From positions 2,170,001 through 2,234,000 of the forward strand of contig CM074759.1 of assembly GCA_037355855.1 (NCBI GenBank): 64,000 nt of DNA. The letters are read 5' to 3'. Shown here piece after piece: positions 30,269-39,561 of the stretch. The DNA is from Pseudo-nitzschia pungens. Lineage: Eukaryota; Bacillariophyta; Bacillariophyceae; Bacillariales; Bacillariaceae. Position numbers and translations under genes: made by a program. The notes beneath the pieces were generated by a model, which was not told where the DNA came from, did not search any database, and saw only the letters and a program-made list of their open reading frames with translations. Each line of letters starts with the position of its first letter. Positions within the stretch are counted from its first letter, which is position 1.

Positions 30269-31915
30269 ATGAAGTTCACTCTCCCTACTCTAGCAGTTGC
30301 GATTGTTTCCTCCCTGAGTGGATCGGCAGTCGTTGCCGGGGCTCCTACGTGCGGTTGTCTCGTTGACGATCCCGACGCCCGGAGCTTCAAATGCGGGAAA
30401 CACGTCTACGTCTGCCCCGGCAAGAAGTCGATTTGCAGCACTCAAGGAGCAAAGCGCTCAAATTATTATGTTCTCGATTGGGAAGAGTGCGACTACATGA
30501 AGACACTTGAGATCGACGAAATGTGTCCTCCACTCGAACGATACGGCATTACGAAACCAAAGGCCTTGAGCAACAGAGTTTGCTACTCTGATGGGGCATC
30601 CGATGGCTTCAAAACCGACTCTGACGGATGCGGACCATGCAGAGATACCAGTGAACCAGTCCTCATTACTGATCATCCAAGTGATGTACCCAGTACTTCG
30701 CCCAGCGCCTCACCAAGTGATGCACCCAGTGCCTCGCCCAGCGCCTCACCAAGTGATGCACCTAGCGCCTCACCAAGTGATGCACCCAGTGCCTCGCCCA
30801 GCGCCTCACCAAGTGATGCACCTAGCGCTTCACCAAGTGATGCTCCTAGCTCTTCGCCAAGTGCTTCACCGAGTGGTGCTCCTAGCTCTTCGCCAAGTGC
30901 TTCGCCAAGTGATGCTCCTAGCTCTTCGCCAAGTGCGTCTCCTAGTGCTTCACCAAGTGCATCTCCCAGTGCATCTCCAAGTGCTTCACCAAGTGCATCT
31001 CCCAGTGCATCTCCCAGTGCATCTCCCAGTGCTTCACCGAGTGCTTCACCAAGTGCTTCACCAAGTGCTTCACCAAGTGCTTCACCAAGTGCTTCACCAA
31101 GTGCATCTCCCAGTGCTTCACCAAGTGCTTCACCAAGTGCATCTCCCAGTGCTTCGCCCAGTGCTTCGCCGAGTGCTTCACCAAGTGCTTTGCCGAGTGC
31201 ATCTCCCAGTGCTTCCCCAAGTGCATCGCCCAGCGCTTCGCCGAGTGCATCTCCCAGTGCTTCCCCCAGTGCTTCACCAAGTGCTTCACCGAGTGCATCT
31301 CCTAGCGCTTCGCCGAGTGCATCTCCCAGTGCTTCCCCCAGCGCTGCACCAAGTGCCTCTCCTAGTGCCTCACCCAGTGCGTCGCCCAGCGCCTCGCCAA
31401 GTGCGTCGCCCAGCGCTTCACCCACTGCTGCACCAACTGCTGCACCAACTGCTGCACCAACTGTTTCGCCCACTAAATCTCCTACTGCAGCACCAACTAC
31501 CTCGCCCACCGGTTCGGCGCAAGAAGGACGGAGTGGATGCGATGCCAGCGTCGGTTGCCTTGTTAACGACCCCGATGCAAAGAGCTTCAAGTGTGGGCAG
31601 AATGTCTACGTCTGCCCTGATCAACCCCAGGTTTGCAGTACTCAGGGAGGAACTAACTCGATCTATTACGTCCTAACTGAAGACGAGTGCAATGCAATGA
31701 AGACCAAGAACATTGATGACAATTGTGTTGATCTGCTCCGATACAACATTTGGCCGTCTCCAGCTTTGAGCAACCGTGTCTGCTACAACAACAACGATTC
31801 TAACGGAATCAAAAGAGACCTTGACGAAGGGTGCGCTTCATGCAATGGAAGTATTGTGCCAACATTTGCCGAGGAACCGTCTGCACGTCGTGGATTGCGG
31901 GGCTTTCTCGATTGA
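30269..31915 (+). CDS. Secreted Ser/Pro-repeat protein with two 10-cysteine domains
   Basis: 548 residues from the Met at 30269, chosen because a clear signal peptide follows (MKFTLPTLAVAIVSSLSGSA, then VVAGA). Domain 1 (~27-130) and domain 2 (~425-530) are homologous, each with ten Cys at matching places and shared motifs CLV-DPDA-SFKCG, YVCP, CSTQG, YYVL and LSNRVCY. Between them lie ~270 residues of SPSA/SPSD/PTAA repeat, likely extended and glycosylated or phosphorylated. The layout, sticky heads joined by a rigid linker, fits an extracellular matrix or frustule-associated protein; this is inference from composition. The family is not one I can name. The open antisense frame over the repeat is a by-product of the 12-bp period. 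Confidence 0.87.
   Translation: MKFTLPTLAVAIVSSLSGSAVVAGAPTCGCLVDDPDARSFKCGKHVYVCPGKKSICSTQGAKRSNYYVLDWEECDYMKTLEIDEMCPPLERYGITKPKALSNRVCYSDGASDGFKTDSDGCGPCRDTSEPVLITDHPSDVPSTSPSASPSDAPSASPSASPSDAPSASPSDAPSASPSASPSDAPSASPSDAPSSSPSASPSGAPSSSPSASPSDAPSSSPSASPSASPSASPSASPSASPSASPSASPSASPSASPSASPSASPSASPSASPSASPSASPSASPSASPSASPSASPSASPSASPSALPSASPSASPSASPSASPSASPSASPSASPSASPSASPSASPSASPSASPSAAPSASPSASPSASPSASPSASPSASPTAAPTAAPTAAPTVSPTKSPTAAPTTSPTGSAQEGRSGCDASVGCLVNDPDAKSFKCGQNVYVCPDQPQVCSTQGGTNSIYYVLTEDECNAMKTKNIDDNCVDLLRYNIWPSPALSNRVCYNNNDSNGIKRDLDEGCASCNGSIVPTFAEEPSARRGLRGFLD
30690..31475 (+). repeat. 12-bp coding tandem repeat (Ser-Pro-Ser-Ala)
   Basis: The unit is close to AGTGCTTCACCA, with third-position variation and some GATGCA (Asp-Ala) units at the left end and Thr-Ala units at the right. 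Period 12 keeps the frame, so copy number can change without breaking the gene. Middle units are most uniform, suggesting recent expansion. Confidence 0.9.
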
Positions 31916-32173
31916 TAATAGAACATTGCCAAAGGTTTGGTCCCTCCGGTAACAAGTCGTCACACCGCTTGTTCACTGAGGGCTTATTGACTACGTAATT
32001 TTACATCCGAACAGAATGACAACAATATCAGGTCATACATATTCAAGAGAATCAGAATCAAGAGAATCAGAATCATCAGTAACAACAAATAAGTTGAGTC
32101 ACAAAAACAAACAAAAAAACGGATAGATACGCTCTTTGAGTGGAATTAAAATAGCTGTCCTCGCGGTTTTTGT
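31916..32173. other. Spacer between convergent genes
   Basis: Short 3' spacer between the secreted protein and the copper-transporter-like gene. It contains the imperfect tandem AGAGAATCAGAATCA near 32045-32075. No gene. Confidence 0.5.
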
Positions 32174-32626
32174 TCAGCATCCGTCGTCCATTTCTATTTC
32201 AAAAGGAGGTACACGGGTAAAATTCCCTTCTGTGGCATCGAGACGAGATCTACTTCGATGCCATCGTTTCTTCATCCAAAACTCGGCTGCGCCGCTGAAC
32301 AACACGACCTCGAGAAAGAGCACAATGTTGAAAGTCATCATGATGAGCATGAGCAAGCCAGAGGTAAACCGTTGTATTGTATAGAATAACACAGAGATGT
32401 ATACGCCCGAAGCAGTACCATCGTCGCAAGAGAGATTATGAACACAAGATGCATGTGCGGCGTAGCGATCTACAACCGCCAGGGCAGCGATTCCACCACC
32501 AGAGAGGACTATCGACCAAATGCTTCCATCAATGACCAACGCAGGTGCCAGGACTTGCACGCCATCTGGGTCGAGGAAGAAGTATGGCTTCCACCATCCC
32601 ATCGCCATTTTATTTTCACCGTACAA
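32174..32626 (-). CDS. Ctr-family copper transporter-like membrane protein
   Basis: 150 residues. The N-terminus has Met residues (MYGENKMAMG) that could bind Cu(I). A first hydrophobic segment spans about IDGSIWSIVLSGGGIAALAV. The key signature is GLLMLIMMTFNIVLFLEVV followed by a Gly/Ala stretch and a Lys/Arg-rich end: it holds the MxxxM pair of Ctr TM2 and lines up with MLIFMTYNGYL of human CTR1. The TM3 GxxxG is not conserved (FSGAAEFW), and the loop after the first membrane segment carries two Cys. It would import Cu(I) as a trimer at the plasma or an internal membrane. An upstream exon is possible, since the N-terminus is short. Confidence 0.65.
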   Translation of the reverse strand: MYGENKMAMGWWKPYFFLDPDGVQVLAPALVIDGSIWSIVLSGGGIAALAVVDRYAAHASCVHNLSCDDGTASGVYISVLFYTIQRFTSGLLMLIMMTFNIVLFLEVVLFSGAAEFWMKKRWHRSRSRLDATEGNFTRVPPFEIEMDDGC

Positions 32627-32802
32627 TGATTGTTGAGTTTTAGAGGTTGTATTCTGCTTGGTATGTGCGGAAAAACTTATTGTTCGGTAAGACTCTACTG
32701 GAACATGGTTGATTGTAATTTTTTTTTTGGAATTTGAATTTTTCCGACCCCCTTCTGGTACGATTAAAAATAAAAATCGGAAATGAATCCTAAGCCCTCT
32801 CG

Positions 32803-32935
32803 AGTGTCAAAGTGACACCCGGGGTCAAAGTGACACCCGGGGTCAAAGTGACACCCGGGGTCAAAGTGACACCCGGGGTCAAAGTGACACCCGGGGTCAA
32901 AGTGACACCCGGGGTCAAAGTGACTCCCAAAAGTA
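32803..32935. repeat. 18-bp minisatellite, array 1
   Basis: About seven units of TCAAAGTGACACCCGGGG in direct array, nearly perfect. The array runs into a module (about 32930-33000) whose centre is an inverted repeat, GTCAAAGTGAC...GTCACTTTGA around CCCGGG. The same module recurs at about 33950-34035. Confidence 0.9.
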
Positions 32936-33200
32936 TCAGCGAGTGTCAAGTGTCAAAGTGACCCCGGGTGTCACTTTGATACCGGATGTCAAGTTGACAC
33001 CCATTCGTCACAACTGCCCTTTGTTCGTCTTATCATGCCTTTGTTCGTCTATAAACGTTCGTTCGGTTATATCTGAGCGTTGTTCGTCTTGTTTTAAACA
33101 TGCCCTTTGTTCGTCATTCAACGTATGTACGGTAATAGAACCTTGTACAGGTTCGTTAGATAGTCTTCGTTAGTTGGGGGTACGGTACGATACGAGCGGG

Positions 33201-33846
33201 GTACCCGTCAAAAACTAAAATGGATCACGTCCGAGTGACAGATTGTTGCCTCACTATCCGACCAAATACCTCCTCCCAGTAACGGAAACCTCCTCAACGA
33301 AAGTTACAACCTGTTCGTAAACACTATAAACCGACTGTTTGCAACAACTCCTGTTGAAATTGGTGACTTACATCCATAGCTTTGGCCCCCGGTAGTTAGT
33401 GGTTTTTTCGAAAAATTCCCGAAAATTGATCCATTATGGTAAACGTAGACACTGGTACATTTTTCTACACGTGACCATACAATCGAGTGACAGCATGTCG
33501 AACGAATTCGAAACGAAACGAAAAAAAAAAGAATTCTCGAACCGAAAATGAGTTCTGTTTTTTGCTATTCACGCAAGCCAAAAAACCATGCCGGCTCGAT
33601 GCTGTCACTCGAAAACACACTATTTTTGGCCCAATTTCTGTATTCGGGAGCTTACTAAGGGAAGAATAAGTTAAGTTGTATAAAAGTGAATATAGAGCAT
33701 TGTAGAGTAGAGTGTTAGCTAACAGACGATGTCTTTACTTTGAACAGAGGTGGTGTATGCATGGAGATATTGCAAAATGCAAAGATGCTGTCACTCGACT
33801 TGATCCATTATGGTAAACGTGATCCATTTTAGTTTTTGACGGGTAC
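33201..33846. mobile_element. 646-bp non-autonomous TIR element
   Basis: The ends are perfect 30-bp inverted repeats, left 33201-33230 and right 33817-33846, starting GTACCCGTCAAAAACTAAAA. Subterminal sequences CGAGTGACAG and ATGCTGTCACTCG and the motif TTGATCCATTATGGTAAACGT recur inside. No coding frame is credible, so it would depend on a transposase from elsewhere. It lies between the two minisatellite arrays. Confidence 0.7.
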
Positions 33847-33916
33847 GGTCAACACCTACGTCTTGTTCGTCTTATATGCCCTTTGTTCGTCTTATTATGC
33901 TTCTGTTCGTCAATGC

Positions 33917-34036
33917 GAGTGTCAAAGTGACACTCGGGGTCAAAGTGACACCCGGGGTCAAAGTGACTCCCAAAAGTATCAGCGAGTGTCAAAGTGACCC
34001 CGGGTGTCACTTTGACACCAGGTGTCAAGTTGACAC
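33917..34036. repeat. 18-bp minisatellite, array 2
   Basis: Two to three TCAAAGTGACACCCGGGG units followed by the same palindromic module as array 1, in the same orientation. TTTGTTCGTC / CTGTTCGTC repeats lie just before this array (33860-33910) and just after array 1 (33010-33120). The two blocks look like a direct duplication separated by about 1 kb. Confidence 0.85.
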
Positions 34037-34777
34037 TCGCAAATTTGGGAGTAAGTTGGTAAGTTACTTAACCTCTTATTATTTTTAAAAACCGGTGGGG
34101 GGACCGGGAATTATCACATTTCTCAAAAAACAAAAATCAACCATGTTCCTGTCTCCGGTGCGTTGTGAAGTCTTCACACCGATATCGAAACCGGTACAAA
34201 TCTTCAACATCATGATGTAAGGTTACGCATATTGGTTGATCAACTGCACCATTGAACAAAGTGCGAAGCGAAAGAGTGAAGACCTCGGGTACTGTCGGTG
34301 TCACCGTTGAAGGCGTGGATCGATGGCGGTTTTCGTCGCGCGCCTTCTTGTTGAGTTTGTTGAAGCCAGAATTACCGGTATACGTAGTATTACCGGTACA
34401 TATTACGCGTTATCAAAAATTCGGTGCCCGACAGTAAAAATTTTTGACCTCTACACGTTCTAAGTAAGGTTACGGTACCGCTCATACTGGTACTCGTACT
34501 CGTACTCGTAAAGTGTAATACTCATAGCAGCCTACTAGTACCGTTAAATTACGCACGAGTACGTGGGATCTCAATCAAAAAGATCCAATCTTAAAATCAT
34601 ACGAAACAAGTAAGGTTACGAGTACAAGTACGTACTTGTACTCGTAAGGTTACCGGTAGAAGTATTATTGTTTGTTTCGGACTCTCGCTCATCCGAGTTG
34701 ACACCAATCTCATTCCCTTTTGGAAGAAAGTAGCCTTCGATCTGCAGCTCGAAGTATTGATTGGCAAACGAATCAGA
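34037..34777. other. Intergenic, GTAC/GTAA-rich
   Basis: No gene seen. The stretch 34360-34665 is made of overlapping GTAC, GTAAG and TACCGGTA words, including ACTCGTACTCGTACTCGTA at 34493-34511. It should include the promoter of the gene at 34778. Confidence 0.5.
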
Positions 34778-35680
34778 ATGGCGCGATCCTTCGTCTTGGT
34801 GACTTTCGTCTTCCTCGCTCTTGTCGTTCTCCTTGCGACGGAAAGCCGCTCGTTTCATCTCCCGATAGAAACAAGCTGTCCCCGGCAACGTCAAAGCCAG
34901 ACCCGAGCTCTCCCCCGCGCGTTCGCCCATCCATCCGAACCGTCCGAGAATTCTCGGGGGGACGACCGCGATTTTTCGAATCGGCGAAAATTCCTCTCCG
35001 ATGGTCTCTCCGGAGTTGTCGGGGGCGCCTCCGTCGGTGCGGTTTCGTCGTCGTCGCCGCTGCTGCTGCTGCCGCTGCTAGCACCCGCCCCCGGAGCGTC
35101 GACGGCGGCGGCGGCAACGACACCCGACGTGATCGCCAAAGGTGCCATCAAGATAACGCCCATTGCCCATACCTTTGTGACCACCGGGGGCACGCCCAAA
35201 CCGATCCGGGAAAACGATGCCACTCGCTTCTTCACCAATGCCCGGGTGGTCTATCTCTTCGAGGGTGGCAGCGGAAGTGCCGACATGGTGCAAGAAGTGG
35301 TAGATCTCACCGAGAAGCGAAAGGCCGACAGAGGTCCGGGCGTCACGCCGGGGGAGGTGGAAACGCTGGTCGGAGCCGCGCAATTGAAGTGGAAAGCCGG
35401 GGGTTCGGTATCCCAGTTGGTAAACGAGGTCGCCGGCAAAGCGAAAGCAATGCCCGACGGAGACGTTTTGCTGGTAGGACCGATTCCTTCCGGAGGAACG
35501 GCGGCAGACGGCACAATTTTAGCGGAGACGGCCTCCGCCTTGGACACGTTTGTCGGTGGCAAGAAAGAAAAGGGCATCATTTCGGTTCTCTTCGACGGGC
35601 CGAAAGAAAACCTCAAGCTGGTGGAATCTGGCTTCCCTGCTAGCGACCTGCTGTGGTACAGTCTTCCGTCGAAGAAATAA
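34778..35680 (+). CDS. Probable thylakoid-lumen protein with plastid and Tat signals
   Basis: 300 residues from the Met at 34778, placed at the start of a strong signal peptide (FVLVTFVFLALVVLLA). Cleavage before Phe (ESRS-FHLP) fits diatom plastid entry. Residues ~70-115 then carry NRRKFLSDG, a Ser/Leu-rich hydrophobic stretch and an Ala-rich end (APGASTAAAA), the layout of a twin-arginine thylakoid signal. The mature part (~185 residues) shows TPIAHTFVTTGG, a Gly-rich loop and GIISVLFDGPKENLKL; I do not recognise its fold. Localisation is well supported by layout; function is unknown. Single exon. Confidence 0.8.
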   Translation: MARSFVLVTFVFLALVVLLATESRSFHLPIETSCPRQRQSQTRALPRAFAHPSEPSENSRGDDRDFSNRRKFLSDGLSGVVGGASVGAVSSSSPLLLLPLLAPAPGASTAAAATTPDVIAKGAIKITPIAHTFVTTGGTPKPIRENDATRFFTNARVVYLFEGGSGSADMVQEVVDLTEKRKADRGPGVTPGEVETLVGAAQLKWKAGGSVSQLVNEVAGKAKAMPDGDVLLVGPIPSGGTAADGTILAETASALDTFVGGKKEKGIISVLFDGPKENLKLVESGFPASDLLWYSLPSKK

Positions 35681-36253
35681 TAATAATAATGGGTCGCCAT
35701 GCTTGTCGCAACAACAACTGTAACATCAAATAATTACAACAAGATTTACTCATACTGCAACTCCATTGGATGCAGCATGAATGAGAAAAATTATGCGGGA
35801 GCCATGAGTCATTCCGTTTTTTTTTCTCGATTTTTGAGATGAAACGAAAGAGTGAAGCTTTCCATTATTTCGATTCTTTCATCGCGGATGATGCAATATC
35901 CCTTCCGCAAATCACTGCGTATATCTTCGAAGGTTCACACATACCAACTGTTTCCAAAGTCACAAACCCGAGCGATACGAAAATCGGGCGAATCTCGATC
36001 TCAATGTGTGTGAATCCATGAGTCATGGATGGCGACAAAATCAATCGTTTCCGCATACTTGTTTGTACCATCACCATTATTGTTTGTCGTGCACTAGAAA
36101 CGAAATCTGAATAGTACTAACAATGTGCGGTCTTGTCTCGGAAGAAGGTAGCCATCTCTACACTCCGCGATGCCACTGGATTGCAGTGCCGTGCAGTGCC
36201 GTGCAGTGCAGCAGAGTGCACAAAGTAGCAATCCGAAAGAGAAGAATTTGACT
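35681..36253. other. Intergenic spacer between convergent genes
   Basis: No gene seen. It contains a (TAA) run at the end of the upstream gene and the short tandem GTGCCGTGCAGTGCCGTGCA near 36187-36210. Confidence 0.5.
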
Positions 36254-37842
36254 CTAATGTGTAATGTACCACTTATCACCGCAAGGTATGGCAAAGGCCT
36301 GAATGGTCACTCTGGCATCCATCATGCTCCCCCGACTCCATTCGAAGTAGGCAAAGGGTCGGATGGCGTGCAGGACGGTCAGCTCGAAACTATAGACATT
36401 GCCGACCTTGTAGTCCACGTCTACTCGTGTTCCGTCCGGAAACCAATAGTACAAGCCAGCACCCGGCGGTTCCGTGAGCGGTATCAAAAAGGTCCGCTGT
36501 CCGTCCGGATCGCACTCGTTCCCATCGATCTCGTCCATCTGATAGAGGTAGTTGTCGGTGTGCGGATTGTTGAACCAGTGCCAGAAGAGCGAGGGAAAGA
36601 TGACCTTGACGGCCGGGAATCCCATTCGCTCCATCCTGGCGAGGGCTCCCGTGTCTCCCAGCACAATGCTTTCCGTATCGACTCCCAAAACTCTTGCGTA
36701 AATTCCGGCGAGTCTCGAACCGAATTTTGCCCGAAACTTTTCCGCAACCTCCCTTCGCTTTTGGGGAAAGTGGAGACGGTAATCGCTTTCGCCCCAGGTT
36801 TCTCGATAGCTCGTCAGCCGGAATCCCGAGCGCAAGCTGTACATGTTTCCCCTGGGTTGGTCGTCGTCGTGATTGAAATTTTTGCTGCGGGAGTTGGTTG
36901 GTTGGGTAATTCGTTTGTTTGGATACGATTCGATGAGACTTTTTTTTTTTTTCCTCGAGAATAGTTATTCCGTACACGTACCAACGACAACAACAACAAT
37001 ACGAGTCACATAGATGGCAACGCAACGCAACACAAAGAACCGCGGTGACTCACTCACCCAAAGACGAAATATCCCAGAGCACGCCCGTGGCTAACATGGA
37101 CCCAGTCGTTGCGATTTTCCCAAACAAAGTCCAGCAACGGTCCCGACTCCAGCGCAGCGGCTCCCACGGCCTCGATTATGTCGGGTTGGTAATTGATGAC
37201 AACCTCGGGAATGTCTTCGACCGGCACCGAGGATAGCAACGGCCTCGTGAAAACCGGCAGATGCGGCATGCCGATCGCGATGGCCACAAAAACAACCACG
37301 GCGGCCTGCGGACGCTTCCGAAACGGAGTCACCAGCAGCAACAGGGCCATCGTCAGGATCGCGCAGCAGCGATAGGCCTGGAACGGGATCGGCATCGGCC
37401 CGGGCATGACGAGCATGGCGATGGCCAGCGCGAGCGGCGACAAGAAGAGCACCCCGATGCGGGTCCAACCCACGGCCAGGAGCAAAAACGGTATCGAGCC
37501 ACCCAAAAAGCTCACCAGGGCCAAATCGGAGCGGACAAAGCCGACGAGCGGGACCGGGTACCACGTTTCGTTTCCCGCGGCGGTGATTCCGCTGAAATAG
37601 GACCGGACGAACAAGATGTTCCACGTCGCGAGATAGAAGAGCAGGGACGTCGGGATGGGTGGCGAGTATTCGAAGAAATAATACCAGAGCGATCGTATCC
37701 TTCCGGAGTTCTTGCCGGTGCTCTTGCCGTTGGAATACTTGTCCAAGAAATCATCGAGTTTCAACTCATCTGCGGGGCCGCCGTCATCGATCGATATCCC
37801 ACTGCTGCTCGTGGATGGTTTGGTTGTCCGTCGTCTGTACAT
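36254..37842 (-). CDS. Multi-pass membrane protein with C-terminal Fe(II)/2OG dioxygenase-like domain
   Basis: Two exons, 37842-37058 and 36884-36254, join in frame across a 173-bp GT-AG intron to 471 residues. After a Ser-rich N-terminus, residues ~75-210 contain four or five hydrophobic spans (for example LLFYLATWNILFV and FLLLAVGWTRIGVLFL). The C-terminal ~200 residues carry H370-x-D372 (NNPHTDNY), H434 (VLHAIRP) and R453, matching the HxD...H...R set of double-stranded beta-helix oxygenases. If active it would be a membrane-anchored 2-oxoglutarate-dependent hydroxylase; substrate unknown. The intron join recreates a clean frame (GKNFNHDD), which supports one gene rather than two. I cannot name a family with this exact layout. 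Confidence 0.78.
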
Positions 37843-38602
37843 TGTATTTTTATTTTTTTTTATTATTATTATTTGGTTCCGTTCGTTCCAAATAAATAAT
37901 AATAGCTAGCTACGGTACAAACGAAACGTGCAGGGGCCGCTTGCCGCTTCGGTTCCGATACTGCTGTTGTTCCCTCAATCCTGTTGTGACACTCTCGTTG
38001 ACGCCACTATCGTTGACGCCACTACTGCTGTCGATGTCGGCGGGTGTCTTTCGTTTTTCGTTGAATAGTTCTCGGTACAGTAAGTTACCGTACCGGTATG
38101 GATCTACCAGCCTGCGAGTTTGTTGGTCGTGCTGTACCGGTAGGATTCTCGTTCCTGATTCTTTCGAGGGAAGGGTGTTCCACAAAGTCCGACGAAGACA
38201 TTACCGAGTAAACCTTACGAACCGGTAAGCTTACTGCAGATAACTACGAAGTACAGTAAGATTACTATTTTAAGATTACTGTACTTCTGATCTTTTCGTG
38301 ATTGAGAGAGTCTCTCTCTCAAAATTATCAATCTCAAGAGAAAAAGATTGCGGGAAATCAATCAATTCTCTCGTCAAAACTTTTTGGAGTTCCGAGTGAG
38401 AGTCAGTCATTCTTGTACTACAGTAACCTTAACCTTACCAGTATAGTGCGCACATTGGAAATGAAGCAGGCAACGGTTGGCATTACAATAAGGTTACCGT
38501 ACCCTTACCGGTAAAGTTACGTAAATTTACCTACCAGCAGGTCCGTAGCGACCAATAAGAATTCCTTCGAACGAACCATTCTCCAAAATTCCAAAACTCA
38601 AA
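37843..38602. other. Intergenic, promoter side of membrane-oxygenase gene
   Basis: No gene seen. It has TA/AT-rich runs just upstream of the gene start (37850-37900), TACCGGTA-type words at 38085-38150 and 38490-38520, and a GAGAGAGTCTCTCTCTC hairpin near 38305-38321. Confidence 0.5.
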
Positions 38603-38674
38603 CGACCGACCGGGGACTCGAACCCCGAACCTCAAGATTAGGAGTCTCACGCGCTGCCATTGCGCCAGACGGCC
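38603..38674 (-). tRNA. trnR-CCU: tRNA-Arg (anticodon CCU)
   Basis: 72 nt on the minus strand fold as a full cloverleaf. The acceptor pairs six of seven (one U-U), the D stem is GCGC/GCGC, and the anticodon stem TGAGA/TCTTG carries loop CTCCTAA, giving anticodon CCU, which reads AGG. The T arm is CGGGG-TTCGAGT-CCCCG and the discriminator is G. No intron, no encoded CCA. Confidence 0.9.
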
Positions 38675-39561
38675 ACATGCTTGACTGCCACTATAATGGT
38701 GATTTACGCTACTTGAACTCTACAAAGCAAAAACGATCTTGGGATTATTATTATTTTATCTCAGTAAAATTACTTTTGTTTATTTCATGTGGTAACTTAG
38801 TTGGTCATAAGGATAGAATCAAAAACACCTGGCCCGTTCGTAGCTCACGAATCGGTCTATCGCTTCTCCTAACTTTTGACGAAGTTTATGTTGAGCATGC
38901 AGTGCGTGTTGCACTCTCACTAACATCGAGCTTTCAAAATGCATTCTTCACTTATTATGAATCCAGGGCCGGGATTCATGTGAAACGATGAAGCACTGCT
39001 TCTATGTATCGTACTTGTAGTTGATTGATTTGTTTTCCTTCTGGCACGGACTACTCTACTCTACTTCTGAGACCTGAACATATTAGATGTACCGGTAATT
39101 ACGCGACAAACAATTCAAATTTAATTTTATGTCCGTGCCTCGCAATTGGATACGCTCCAACGGCAAGACGAGCTGTGTAATCCAACCGGTGTCTGTACAG
39201 ATTCCAACGAACGCAACGAAATGGTTCTCCGTGTTTGCCGGCCATGAAGCGAGCCGGCTTGACGGATACTGCATCTCTTTTTCGGTCCCCCAACCGATCC
39301 GTTTCGCGAAACGAATGAATCGGCAACACGGCGACGTCATTCCTGCGTAGGTTGGCAACCCAAGACTCCGATCCGCTCGCGTCGGCCGTCACCGACGGTT
39401 CGCGACATACACTCCGCTCGACCCGCCACCGGCACCGAGATCCCGCCGCAAAAGAACACCGACATTCCATCCGTATCTACAATCATTCGTTCGTTCGTTC
39501 ATTCATTCTTGTTGTTCTTATTGGACAACGGTTCCGTGCGGCCCCACGAGTCCCGACCAAC
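38675..39561. other. Intergenic; 3' region of the selenoprotein gene
   Basis: No protein gene seen. The minus-strand part next to 39561 should be the 3' UTR of the PDI-like selenoprotein and is where a SECIS element is expected. A minus-strand hairpin around 39280-39343 begins with ATGAC and has a GTTTCG/CGAAAC tip, but lacks the usual apical AA, so it is only a weak candidate. Confidence 0.4.

Noticed and set aside
30673..31590. 305-codon minus-strand frame of GEALGEALG repeats
   Set aside because: It is the antisense of the 12-bp Ser-Pro repeat; the period is a multiple of three, so all frames stay open. The plus frame has the signal peptide and Cys domains.
32764..32949. Minus-strand frame of HFDPGC repeats
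   Set aside because: Pure translation of the 18-bp minisatellite with no start context or other domain.
36254..36844. A separate 196-residue gene starting at Met 36844
   Set aside because: A GT-AG intron joins this frame to the upstream membrane-protein exon without a frame break, making one gene more likely.
39280..39343. Hairpin as SECIS element of the selenoprotein
   Set aside because: It starts ATGAC and has a good tip stem but lacks the apical AA and clean GA partner; not strong enough to call.
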